Shown here piece after piece: positions 20,463-27,811 of a stretch of 38,868 bases of DNA. The notes beneath the pieces are model-generated. The model did not search any database. It was given only the letters and a program-made list of their open reading frames with translations, and had not been told where the DNA came from. The DNA lies in contig JAHRWD010000015.1 in the NCBI GenBank assembly GCA_019090315.1, positions 1-38,868 on the forward strand, read 5' to 3'. The translations under genes were made by a program, and so were the position numbers. The stretch comes from Pseudomonadales bacterium (GTDB lineage: Bacteria; Pseudomonadota; Gammaproteobacteria; Pseudomonadales; JAHRWD01). Each line of letters starts with the position of its first letter. Within the stretch, counting starts at the first letter, position 1.

Positions 20463-21008
20463 TTATGCGTCGAGCGCAAGATATGGGGCATGGGATCTCA
20501 CCAGTGTGCCCTGAGCATCCATTATCAGATCACAAACCTCTCTGACCGCACCTTCACCACCGCATAGGCGGGTTTGCCAGTCGGAATTTTGCTTGAGCAG
20601 CCAGTGAGCATTGTTGACGCAGATTCCAAGAGTGGCTCGGGTAATGAGCGGCAGGTCAGGTAGATCGTCCCCAACATGGGCAAATTGAGAAAAATCCAGA
20701 CCCAGTTCATCGAGCAGGTGCCGGGCGTGGGTGAGTTTATCCTCTGAACCTAAATACAGGTGTTCGATTCCCAGATCTGCTGCCCGGCGAATCAACGCAT
20801 CGGAGCGACGACCACTAATGATGGCAACCTTAACACCGGATGCCTGCAACATTTTTATGCCGTGGCCATCGAGACTATTGAATACCTTGAGTTGCTCACC
20901 ATCCGCCGAATAATGGAGGTGGCCACTAGTGAGCACACCATCTACATCAAGGCACAATAAGCGGATATTGGCTGCGCGTTCTCGGATCTCATCTGAGTAT
21001 TCAATCAA
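20463..21008 (-). CDS. kdsC: 3-deoxy-D-manno-octulosonate 8-phosphate phosphatase
   Basis: KdsC removes phosphate from Kdo-8-phosphate to give Kdo for LPS. The 181-aa HAD-superfamily protein has the nucleophile motif DVDGVLTSG with Asp21 and Asp23, the second motif AIISGRRSDAL, the Lys region and the acidic motif HVGDDLPDLPLI. The frame is closed upstream by TAA and has no ATG, so the start appears to be TTG at 21008. It is 42 nt downstream of kdsD. Confidence 0.95.
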   Translation of the reverse strand: MIEYSDEIRERAANIRLLCLDVDGVLTSGHLHYSADGEQLKVFNSLDGHGIKMLQASGVKVAIISGRRSDALIRRAADLGIEHLYLGSEDKLTHARHLLDELGLDFSQFAHVGDDLPDLPLITRATLGICVNNAHWLLKQNSDWQTRLCGGEGAVREVCDLIMDAQGTLVRSHAPYLALDA

Positions 21009-21050
21009 TTTCGGTTACGCCTTTTTTGATGGTGGGAAGGGTGATTGTCT

Positions 21051-22028
21051 CTAAATGACACCGGATCTAAATAGGTCATGCATATGTATTGCGCCCACTG
21101 GGTTGTGGTTTTCATCAACCGCAAACAGCGCCATGATTTTGTGGTCTTCGAGCAGATTGAATGCATCAATCGCCAGTGTATTGGCGGTAGTAGTTCGGCA
21201 GTTTTTGGTCATCACCTCATCGATCTCGATATCATGAATATCCAGTGACTGATCCAGCGCCCGGCGTAGGTCACCATCGGTGAATACACCGGCCAGTTTG
21301 CCGGTGGCATCGACAATGCCGGTGATGCCTAAGCCTTTGCTGCTCATCTCCAGCAACGCTTTACCAAGGCTAGTGCCGGATTTTACCAGTGGCATTGTAT
21401 CGCCAGCGTGCATAATTTCCGCAACCTTAACCAGTAGTCGTTTACCTAGTCGACCGCCGGGGTGGGAAAATGCAAAATCCTCCGCGGTAAATCCACGGGC
21501 TTCCAGTAGTGCAATGGCGATGGCATCGCCAATTGCCAGGGCTACAGTTGTACTTGATGTTGGCGCAAGCCCAAGTGGACAGGCTTCCTTTTCAAAAGAA
21601 GCATCCAGATGTACATCGGCGGTGAGAGCCAGCGGTGAACTCGCATCCCCGGTCATACTGATCATCGGGATTTGTGAGCGCTTTAATAGCGGCACAATCA
21701 TCATCAGTTCACTGGTTGTTCCAGAGTTTGACAGCGCCAGTACCAGATCTTTACTGGTGATCATGCCGAGATCGCCATGGCTGGCTTCAGCCGGATGGAC
21801 AAAATGGGAGGGTGTGCCGGTGCTGGCCAGGGTTGCGGCAATTTTGTTGCCGATATGCCCCGATTTGCCCATGCCGGTTACCACTACATGACCTTCACAT
21901 TGCTGCATTAGCCGACAGGCATCCACGAATGACTGGTCAACCCGTGGCTGCAACGCTGCCAACGCATCGGTTTCGATTTGAATAGTACGTTTTGCCGAGC
22001 TGATCAGCTCTTGATCGGTATAGGACAT
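21051..22028 (-). CDS. kdsD: arabinose-5-phosphate isomerase
   Basis: KdsD converts ribulose-5-phosphate to arabinose-5-phosphate, the first committed precursor of Kdo. The 325-aa product has an N-terminal SIS sugar-isomerase domain (VVVTGMGKSGHIGNKIAATL; HFVHPAEASHGDLGMI; ALSNSGTTSEL) and two C-terminal CBS domains (about 205-325), including VFTDGDLRRAL. Length and layout match E. coli KdsD. It lies between yrbG and kdsC with 40-45-nt gaps. Confidence 0.96.
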   Translation of the reverse strand: MSYTDQELISSAKRTIQIETDALAALQPRVDQSFVDACRLMQQCEGHVVVTGMGKSGHIGNKIAATLASTGTPSHFVHPAEASHGDLGMITSKDLVLALSNSGTTSELMMIVPLLKRSQIPMISMTGDASSPLALTADVHLDASFEKEACPLGLAPTSSTTVALAIGDAIAIALLEARGFTAEDFAFSHPGGRLGKRLLVKVAEIMHAGDTMPLVKSGTSLGKALLEMSSKGLGITGIVDATGKLAGVFTDGDLRRALDQSLDIHDIEIDEVMTKNCRTTTANTLAIDAFNLLEDHKIMALFAVDENHNPVGAIHMHDLFRSGVI

Positions 22029-22072
22029 ATTTTGAGTCTGAAAATTATGCAGAGGTTCTCTATGTAGCTTGA

Positions 22073-23074
22073 TTAGGTGCCTTGTATCGCGGTGGTATAC
22101 AGTGCCCAGTTAAACAATACATAGCAGGAGAGTAAAACGAGTCCTTTTTTTCTTGATATGACACCACCAGAAAACTTTAACGGGTAGCCGTAAGCAAAAG
22201 CCATTAATAGCAGGGTTAACAACAGCATAAAGCCAAAGTCACGGTATACAAATGCAGAATCAAGTACCATCGGGCTAAGCAATGCGGGGATTGGTAACAC
22301 CGCCACCATGTTAAATATATTGGAGCCGATAATATTACCCAGAGCGAGGTCGTGGTGTCCTTTCATTGCACAGTTAATAGTGGCTGCCAGTTCAGGCAGG
22401 CTTGTGCCGATCGCAACAATGGTTAAGCCAATCACCGCATCACTGACGCCCAATGTAACCGCGATGCTTGTTGCACCCCAAACCAGGATCTTAGAACTGA
22501 TCAATAACAATACCAGCCCAATGGCCAACAGACGGATACCGTGTGCCGTACTGATCTCCGGTAGCTCGATCACGTGCTCTTTTGTCTCTTCTTCCAGGAC
22601 CTCTTCGAGAAAGGGTTTTTCTTTGCCCTTTTCTGAGGCCAGAACGTAGATCACGGCGGCAAGCGCGAGCAGTAACAGGATGCCGTCGATCTGATTGAGC
22701 ACTTGATCAAACATCGCCAGCCCGGCAGCAACGGTAATCATAAAAAGAATAGGTAGTTCGCGTCGCACAACCCATTCACGCACCGGTATGGGAACCAGTA
22801 GTGCGGTGATCCCTAAAACCAGTCCGGTATTTGCAATGTTGGAGCCAATGGCATTGCCTACTGCCAGAGTAGGTGCGTTATCAAGGGACGCGATGATGGA
22901 AACCAGAATTTCCGGCGCGGAAGTACCAAGGGAAACAACGGTTAAGCCCACCATCGCCTGGGACATGCCAAAATTTCCAGCACAGGCTGCGGCCCCATCC
23001 ACAAACGCATCAGCACTTTTTGCCAATACAACAAAGCCTACAAAAATGGCAAGTACTGCTAACCATGTGGTCAT
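22073..23074 (-). CDS. yrbG: calcium/sodium antiporter, YrbG (CaCA) family
   Basis: This is a 333-aa inner-membrane exchanger of the K+-independent Ca2+/Na+ CaCA family with about ten membrane helices. The two inverted alpha repeats are clear: GLTVVSLGTSAPEI with GNAIGSNIANTGLVLG in the first half and GLTIVAIGTSLPEL with GNIIGSNIFNMVAVL in the second. A charged loop (about 150-170) separates the halves. It is the first gene of the yrbG-kdsD-kdsC-lptCAB-rpoN run, as in E. coli, and has a candidate promoter upstream. Ion specificity is inferred from family. Confidence 0.92.
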   Translation of the reverse strand: MTTWLAVLAIFVGFVVLAKSADAFVDGAAACAGNFGMSQAMVGLTVVSLGTSAPEILVSIIASLDNAPTLAVGNAIGSNIANTGLVLGITALLVPIPVREWVVRRELPILFMITVAAGLAMFDQVLNQIDGILLLLALAAVIYVLASEKGKEKPFLEEVLEEETKEHVIELPEISTAHGIRLLAIGLVLLLISSKILVWGATSIAVTLGVSDAVIGLTIVAIGTSLPELAATINCAMKGHHDLALGNIIGSNIFNMVAVLPIPALLSPMVLDSAFVYRDFGFMLLLTLLLMAFAYGYPLKFSGGVISRKKGLVLLSCYVLFNWALYTTAIQGT

Positions 23075-23132
23075 CGTATATCTCGGACACTTCTTAAAGA
23101 GATTAAACCTGTACGTTTATCGCGTTGCAGGT

Positions 23133-23150
23133 GGGAACGGATTCGTACCC
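23133..23150. promoter_or_regulatory. 18-bp interrupted dyad in the yrbG leader
   Basis: The sequence GGGAACGGATTCGTACCC is a near-perfect dyad: GGG/CCC and ACG/CGT arms with one A-A mismatch around a GATT centre. It lies just downstream of the candidate yrbG start of transcription. It could be an operator or a leader hairpin; no protein can be named. Confidence 0.25.
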
Positions 23151-23163
23151 AATCAAACCGGCG

Positions 23164-23193
23164 ATTATAACGGATTATTCAGGCTCAGGATAA
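23164..23193 (-). promoter_or_regulatory. candidate promoter for the yrbG-kdsDC-lptCAB-rpoN unit
   Basis: On the minus strand, TTATCC (23193-23188), an 18-bp spacer and a perfect TATAAT (23169-23164) lie about 90 bp upstream of yrbG in the gap shared with hisB. The -35 is weak (3/6), the -10 is consensus. Confidence 0.45.
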
Positions 23194-23256
23194 GCACTGT
23201 TGTTTGCCCGCTTTTTTATTGCAAATAGCTGTAGCTGAAGCAATGAATTAAAGAGC

Positions 23257-23286
23257 ATGAAATGGGGGAACCTTTCACCGTATAAT
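23257..23286 (+). promoter_or_regulatory. candidate promoter for hisB
   Basis: ATGAAA (23257-23262, 4/6), an 18-bp spacer and a consensus TATAAT (23281-23286) lie about 50 bp before hisB. The element also shows that the upstream in-frame ATG at 23257 falls inside the -35 and cannot be the translation start of this transcript. Confidence 0.55.
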
Positions 23287-23334
23287 GCGGCGCTTAACAA
23301 CGTAACTACAAATAACCCGACACAGGATATACCC

Positions 23335-23928
23335 ATGGCTGACCGAAAGGCCAAAGTGACTAGAGATACGCTAGAGACCCAGATCAGCGCTGAGATTGAT
23401 CTTGATGGAACCGGCAACGCCAGCTTTGAAACCGGTGTTCCGTTTCTTGATCACATGATGAATCAGATTGCTCGTCACGGCATGGTGGATCTCAATATCC
23501 GTGCCAAAGGTGATCTGGAAATTGATGCTCACCACACAGTCGAAGATATCGGTATTACCCTCGGTCAGGCATTTTCAAAAGCCGTGGGTGACAAAAAAGG
23601 TATTCGTCGTTACGGCCATGCCTATGTACCACTGGATGAGGCGCTATCCCGTGTGGTGATTGATCTGTCAGGCCGACCCGGTCTGGAGTTCGGGGTGAAA
23701 TTCACCCAGGGGAGTGTCGGTAATTTTGACCTTGAGCTGGTGTATGAATTCTTTCAGGGGTTTGTGAACCACGCCAACGTCACGCTTCACCTTGATAACC
23801 TGAAGGGCCACAATAGCCACCACCAGGCAGAAACACTGTTCAAGGCATTTGGTCGAGCATTGCGAATGGCCGTTGAGCCAGATCCTCGGGCGGCGGGCAT
23901 ATTGCCCTCCACCAAAGGCGCATTGTAA
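23335..23928 (+). CDS. hisB: imidazoleglycerol-phosphate dehydratase
   Basis: HisB dehydrates imidazole glycerol phosphate to imidazole acetol phosphate, step six of histidine synthesis. At 197 aa it is the monofunctional form without the phosphatase domain of E. coli HisB. The Mn-binding histidine clusters are present: [13 protein letters not shown] (38-50), [11 protein letters not shown] (64-74) and the C-terminal [20 protein letters not shown]. The start at 23335 (MADRKAKV) has AGGA 7 nt upstream. A longer in-frame start at 23257 overlaps the promoter and is rejected. It heads hisB-H-A-F. Confidence 0.96.
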   Translation: MADRKAKVTRDTLETQISAEIDLDGTGNASFETGVPFLDHMMNQIARHGMVDLNIRAKGDLEIDAHHTVEDIGITLGQAFSKAVGDKKGIRRYGHAYVPLDEALSRVVIDLSGRPGLEFGVKFTQGSVGNFDLELVYEFFQGFVNHANVTLHLDNLKGHNSHHQAETLFKAFGRALRMAVEPDPRAAGILPSTKGAL

Positions 23929-23955
23929 TAGCGCTCCGACGTTCGTCCAAAAAGG

Positions 23956-23988
23956 ATAGCGCTGACAGGTAAGAGTGGTCAGCGCTAT
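23956..23988 (+). repeat. perfect 11-bp hairpin between hisB and hisH
   Basis: ATAGCGCTGAC (23956-23966) pairs perfectly with GTCAGCGCTAT (23978-23988) around an 11-nt loop. No T-run follows, so it is not a standard terminator. It is followed by the 10-bp palindrome GAAGTACTTC (23991-24000). It may trim or stabilise the his mRNA between the first two genes. Confidence 0.5.
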
Positions 23989-24034
23989 TTGAAGTACTTC
24001 TCCCTGAAGGGCATCTATTTAGCAGGCAAAAAAT

Positions 24035-24679
24035 ATGGTTGATGTAGCCGTCATCGATTACGGTATGGGCAATCTTCATTCCGCGTCCAAAGCGCTGGAG
24101 TTTGTAGCCCCCGGTAAAAAAATTGTAGTAACCAGTGATCGAGATGAAATCCTTGCTGCGGAACGCGTGATGTTCCCCGGTGTTGGTGCGATTCGAGACT
24201 GTATGGCTGAGATTCGTCGCCTCGAACTTGATACGTTGCTCCCTGAGCTGATTAAAACCCGTCCGGTACTGGCGATATGTGTTGGTATGCAGGCCCTGAT
24301 GGATTCCAGCGAAGAGAATCAGGGAGTAGATTGCATCGGTGTTTTGCCTGGAAAGGTCCGTTTCTTCGGCGATAACCTGGTTGATGCCAAAGGTGAAAAA
24401 CTCAAAGTTCCCCATATGGGCTGGAATCAGGTAAAGCAAGTGCAGGACCACCCAATCTGGCACGGTATCGAGCAGGATAGCCGTTTTTACTTTGTTCACA
24501 GTTACTACGTTGAGGCAGAAAATAGCCAGCAAATAATTGGCAGCACCGAATACAACTCAACCTTTACCAGTGTGCTAGCCGATAAAAACCTGGTTGCCTG
24601 CCAATTTCATCCGGAAAAAAGCCAGCACGCTGGCCTGGCTTTGCTGAAGAATTTTGTAAATTGGGATGGCTCCTGTTAG
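24035..24679 (+). CDS. hisH: imidazole glycerol phosphate synthase, glutaminase subunit
   Basis: HisH hydrolyses glutamine and feeds ammonia through the HisF barrel to form IGP and AICAR. The 214-aa class I glutamine amidotransferase has the nucleophile Cys82 in LAICVGMQ and the His192/Glu194 pair in [12 protein letters not shown]. The N-terminal [11 protein letters not shown] is diagnostic. AGG lies 8 nt before the ATG. It follows hisB after 106 nt containing a hairpin. Confidence 0.97.
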   Translation: MVDVAVIDYGMGNLHSASKALEFVAPGKKIVVTSDRDEILAAERVMFPGVGAIRDCMAEIRRLELDTLLPELIKTRPVLAICVGMQALMDSSEENQGVDCIGVLPGKVRFFGDNLVDAKGEKLKVPHMGWNQVKQVQDHPIWHGIEQDSRFYFVHSYYVEAENSQQIIGSTEYNSTFTSVLADKNLVACQFHPEKSQHAGLALLKNFVNWDGSC

Positions 24680-24721
24680 CTGCTGAAGCCTAAGCCCTGA
24701 AAGAATTAAGAGAGACAATTG

Positions 24722-25486
24722 ATGATGCTAGTAATCCCCGCAATTGATTTGAAAGATGGCCACTGCGTACGTCTGCGTCAGGGACGAATGGAAGATTCCA
24801 CCACCTTTGGTGAAGACCCCGTCGCAATGGCAGGTCGCTGGTACCAAGCCGGTGCTCGAAGGCTGCATCTGGTTGATCTGAACGGAGCCTTTGCCGGCAA
24901 ACCCGTCAACGGTGAAGCAGTAACCGCGATAGCTAAAGCCTACCCTGATCTGCCAGTACAAATTGGTGGCGGTATTCGCTCGGTTGAGATTATCGAACAC
25001 TACCTAAACGCCGGTGTACAGTCCGTTATCATCGGCACCAAAGCCGTTGAAGATCCTGAATTTGTAGACCTGTGCTGCAAAGAATACCCAGGCCACATAA
25101 TGGTCGGGCTCGATGCACGGGATGGCAAAGTCGCCACCGAAGGCTGGGCAACTGATACCGGTGTACTGGCTACCGAACTGGCCAAACGTTTCGAGCAAAG
25201 CGGTGTAGATTCCATCGTGTACACCGACATCAGCCGCGACGGCATGATGCAGGGTGTTAACGTAGAGGCCACACTAAATATGGCGAAGGCATCGTCTATT
25301 CCCGTGATCGCATCCGGCGGCGTGACTGATATGAAAGATATTGAAGCCTTATGCGTGGTTTCCGAGCAGGGCATTAGCGGCGCAATTACAGGTCGTGCGA
25401 TATACGACGGCGCAATTGATCTCGAAAAAGCCCAGCAATATTGCGATAGCCAGTCAGCCAGTTCGTACAGGAATAGATCAGTATGA
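24722..25486 (+). CDS. hisA: phosphoribosylformimino-AICAR ribotide isomerase
   Basis: HisA is the (beta/alpha)8 isomerase that opens the ribose ring of ProFAR to give PRFAR. The 254-aa product begins [15 protein letters not shown] with the catalytic Asp9, has QIGGGIRS in the first phosphate-binding loop, and [13 protein letters not shown] and VIASGGV in the second half. Two adjacent ATGs (24722, 24725) are candidate starts; a TTG one codon earlier is unlikely. Its stop overlaps the hisF start (ATGA), so the two are coupled. Confidence 0.96.
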   Translation: MMLVIPAIDLKDGHCVRLRQGRMEDSTTFGEDPVAMAGRWYQAGARRLHLVDLNGAFAGKPVNGEAVTAIAKAYPDLPVQIGGGIRSVEIIEHYLNAGVQSVIIGTKAVEDPEFVDLCCKEYPGHIMVGLDARDGKVATEGWATDTGVLATELAKRFEQSGVDSIVYTDISRDGMMQGVNVEATLNMAKASSIPVIASGGVTDMKDIEALCVVSEQGISGAITGRAIYDGAIDLEKAQQYCDSQSASSYRNRSV

Positions 25487-26241
25487 GCCTCGCCAAACGT
25501 ATTATTCCCTGTCTCGATGTCGATAAAGGCCGAGTCGTCAAAGGCGTACAATTTGTCGATATTCGCGATGCCGGTGACCCGGTTGAAGTTGCCAAACGCT
25601 ACGACCGAGAAGGCGCAGATGAGATCACCTTTCTTGATATCACCGCCAGCCACGAAGGCCGTGATACTACTATTCATATGGTCGAAGATATTGCCAGCCA
25701 GGTATTTATACCGCTGACCGTTGGTGGTGGTATTCGTACCGTAGAAGATATCCGCGCCATGCTAAATGCCGGTGCAGATAAAGTCGGTATCAACACCGCT
25801 GCGGTTCACAATCCCGAATTTGTTTCCGAAGCCGCACAACGCTTTGGCTCCCAATGTATCGTGGTAGCGATTGATGCCAAACGACAGGGCGACCACTGGG
25901 AGATCTTCACCCATGGTGGCCGCAAACCTACCGGAATCGATGCTATTGAATGGGCCAAGCAGATGGTCGAACGTGGAGCGGGTGAAATTTTGCTTACAAG
26001 TATGGATCGAGATGGCACCCGGGATGGTTTTGATCTTGAGCTAACCCGCGCCGTAAGCGAAGCCGTTTCCGTGCCTGTAATAGCCTCCGGTGGAGTAGGA
26101 AATCTTGATCACCTCACTGAAGGCGTATTGCAGGGCAAAGCCGATGCCGTACTCGCCGCCAGCATTTTTCACTTCGCAGAACACACCATCGAAGATGCCA
26201 AAAAAGCGATGCAGAGCAGGGGGGTTGAAGTCCGATTGTAA
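25483..26241 (+). CDS. hisF: imidazole glycerol phosphate synthase, cyclase subunit
   Basis: HisF joins ammonia from HisH to PRFAR, giving IGP for HisB and AICAR for purine synthesis. The 252-aa barrel starts [18 protein letters not shown] with catalytic Asp12; the second catalytic Asp is Asp131 in [17 protein letters not shown] and VIASGGVGN are the phosphate loops. It overlaps hisA by 4 nt and ends the cluster. hisI and hisE, which often follow, are not here. Confidence 0.97.
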   Translation: MSLAKRIIPCLDVDKGRVVKGVQFVDIRDAGDPVEVAKRYDREGADEITFLDITASHEGRDTTIHMVEDIASQVFIPLTVGGGIRTVEDIRAMLNAGADKVGINTAAVHNPEFVSEAAQRFGSQCIVVAIDAKRQGDHWEIFTHGGRKPTGIDAIEWAKQMVERGAGEILLTSMDRDGTRDGFDLELTRAVSEAVSVPVIASGGVGNLDHLTEGVLQGKADAVLAASIFHFAEHTIEDAKKAMQSRGVEVRL

Positions 26242-26312
26242 TAGAAGAACTACTTTAGCGCGCTGAACGATAGGAAAACGGACTGAAAAATAGTACATTC
26301 AGAACAGGTAGG

Positions 26313-26333
26313 GTAGCTCGATGGCTACTTTTT
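26313..26333 (+). terminator. weak candidate terminator after hisF
   Basis: GTAGC (26313-26317) pairs with GCTAC (26324-26328), followed at once by TTTTTCTTCTT. The stem is only 5 bp. It lies just before the ribosome-binding site of the next gene. Confidence 0.4.
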
Positions 26334-26352
26334 CTTCTTGTGGGAGGATCCG

Positions 26353-27609
26353 GTGAATAGCACATTGAAGAACACGGCAAAAAAAATAAACGTATTTTGT
26401 GTGTTGGGTATACTAATCCTAATTGGCAGTTGTGGTAGTAGCTCCAACTCAAGCTCCGGTAGGAGTTCTTCATCTCCCGCCACCATACTGCTAGATTGCG
26501 GGCAGGGAGCAGGATGCCCACAGCTTATACTAACTGGTGATCCTCTCAGTACAGTCCCCGTCAGTCAATCCGCCAAAGGATTTAGAGGTTACGGTGATCC
26601 CAGCATAGAATTCGATTCTTCCAGCGATACCTTATGGTTAAGTTATTCCTGGTTGATTAACCGTAACCCGGACATTGCCGGCCCAATTATCGTAGGTAAT
26701 GTAGAGAGCCATTTGGCGCGTAGTACCGACGGCGGCCAGAGTTTTGAGTGGGTTGCCAATCTAAATACGAATGAACCTGCCAACGATCCAGTGAATGGGG
26801 TAGTTGGCTGGCTAAATCATGAAGTTACCAGTCTTCTATTGCAACCAGACGGAAACTGGCAAATGCTCTGGTTTACCTATCATAAAACTGAAGGTGGGGT
26901 TCCCTTTAACGGTGGCGCAGTTCTCGATCGTTCGATATCTACAACCGATCCTACAGAGCTCTCCACCCTAGATGGATTTGCCAATACCGACCCATGGATA
27001 GGTGCCGACCTGACCCATGACGACTACGGTGCAACGCACGATTTACATCTGCAAGTAGCTATCGATCAGCCAGATAAACCTGTGTGTGACATGTTTACCG
27101 AACCGGCTCATTTCAACTTTGATGGAGAAATATACCTTGGGCTGAATTGCCTTGTCTTCGATGGCGGCAGGCAGGTCCAGGATGAGCGTTTTTTGCTATT
27201 TCACCAAACGGTCTCTGGGTATGGTTTTGTTGCTGAAATAGTCGGGTATACAGTGGCACAGCAATTCGGTGCCGACCGTTTCGAACAGGTTGATATCACC
27301 CTCAGCGAGAGTGGTTCTGTGTTGTTCATTGGCACGCCTATATCGGATGAGTCGGATACTCCGGTGCATCTGGGGTGCGTTGTGCTGGAATTTGAAGATT
27401 TTCTTCAGGGTACACTCAAAACAAATGGTGATGGTTCGGCGACCGTTCTTGCAAAAATCACCGATAGTTTATCGGTGCCCCACGGCACAGGGGCCTGTAC
27501 CTACGATCGTAATTCTGAATCCGGGTTGATTGTAGTTCGAAGAACTTTGCCACCAGCCGTGAGCGATGGTGTTACTTTTGAGTTATTGGCTACGGGTTTG
27601 AAGTTTTGA
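26353..27609 (+). CDS. unrecognised lipoprotein with a sialidase-type Asp-box
   Basis: I do not recognise this 418-aa protein. From GTG 26353 (GGGAGGA just upstream; a TTG at 26338 is less likely) it has a signal sequence with core VFCVLGILILIGS and a lipobox IGS-Cys27, then a Ser-rich linker (29-41). The body has the Asp-box STDGGQSFEW at 124-133, the pattern seen in beta-propeller sialidases and related carbohydrate-binding proteins, preceded by DTLWLSYSW. Only one clear Asp-box is visible and I see no catalytic Arg triad, so sialidase activity is not claimed. A strong terminator follows. It is probably surface-exposed or periplasmic. Confidence 0.8.
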   Translation: MNSTLKNTAKKINVFCVLGILILIGSCGSSSNSSSGRSSSSPATILLDCGQGAGCPQLILTGDPLSTVPVSQSAKGFRGYGDPSIEFDSSSDTLWLSYSWLINRNPDIAGPIIVGNVESHLARSTDGGQSFEWVANLNTNEPANDPVNGVVGWLNHEVTSLLLQPDGNWQMLWFTYHKTEGGVPFNGGAVLDRSISTTDPTELSTLDGFANTDPWIGADLTHDDYGATHDLHLQVAIDQPDKPVCDMFTEPAHFNFDGEIYLGLNCLVFDGGRQVQDERFLLFHQTVSGYGFVAEIVGYTVAQQFGADRFEQVDITLSESGSVLFIGTPISDESDTPVHLGCVVLEFEDFLQGTLKTNGDGSATVLAKITDSLSVPHGTGACTYDRNSESGLIVVRRTLPPAVSDGVTFELLATGLKF

Positions 27610-27618
27610 AAGATTGCT

Positions 27619-27659
27619 CTGGCCCCATGAGCTAGTAAACCGGGGTCAGGTTTTTTTTT
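27619..27659 (+). terminator. Rho-independent terminator after the lipoprotein gene
   Basis: CTGGCCCC (27619-27626) pairs with GGGGTCAG (27642-27649) with one G-U pair, loop 15 nt, followed by G and nine T (27651-27659). It separates the lipoprotein gene from cti. Confidence 0.82.
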
Positions 27660-27756
27660 AAGGTTTTATGATATTGGTGTGCTGCGATACGATTGTTATT
27701 CGCTATAACCCGTCATTAAATTTTCCAGGATCTCTAGCCTTTTTCTCGTTATGCAC

Positions 27757-27786
27757 CTGCAATTTCAAGAGATAGATCTCTACAAT
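27757..27786 (+). promoter_or_regulatory. candidate cti promoter with a palindrome in the spacer
   Basis: CTGCAA (27757-27762, 3/6), an 18-bp spacer and TACAAT (27781-27786, 5/6) precede cti by about 25 bp. The last 12 bp of the spacer are the dyad GAGAT-AG-ATCTC (27769-27780), and ATCTCTA recurs at 27730-27736. A bound protein could block or activate this promoter. Confidence 0.38.
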
Positions 27787-27811
27787 ACCTGTTGTCCTAA
27801 GGAACCGAGCT

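Noticed and set aside
21280..21891. 203-aa plus-strand ORF inside kdsD
   Set aside because: It is antisense to kdsD with low-complexity Ser/Ala composition, typical of a shadow frame.
23257..23928. Longer hisB from ATG 23257
   Set aside because: This ATG is part of the -35 region of the likely hisB promoter; ATG 23335 has a good ribosome-binding site and the normal N-terminus.
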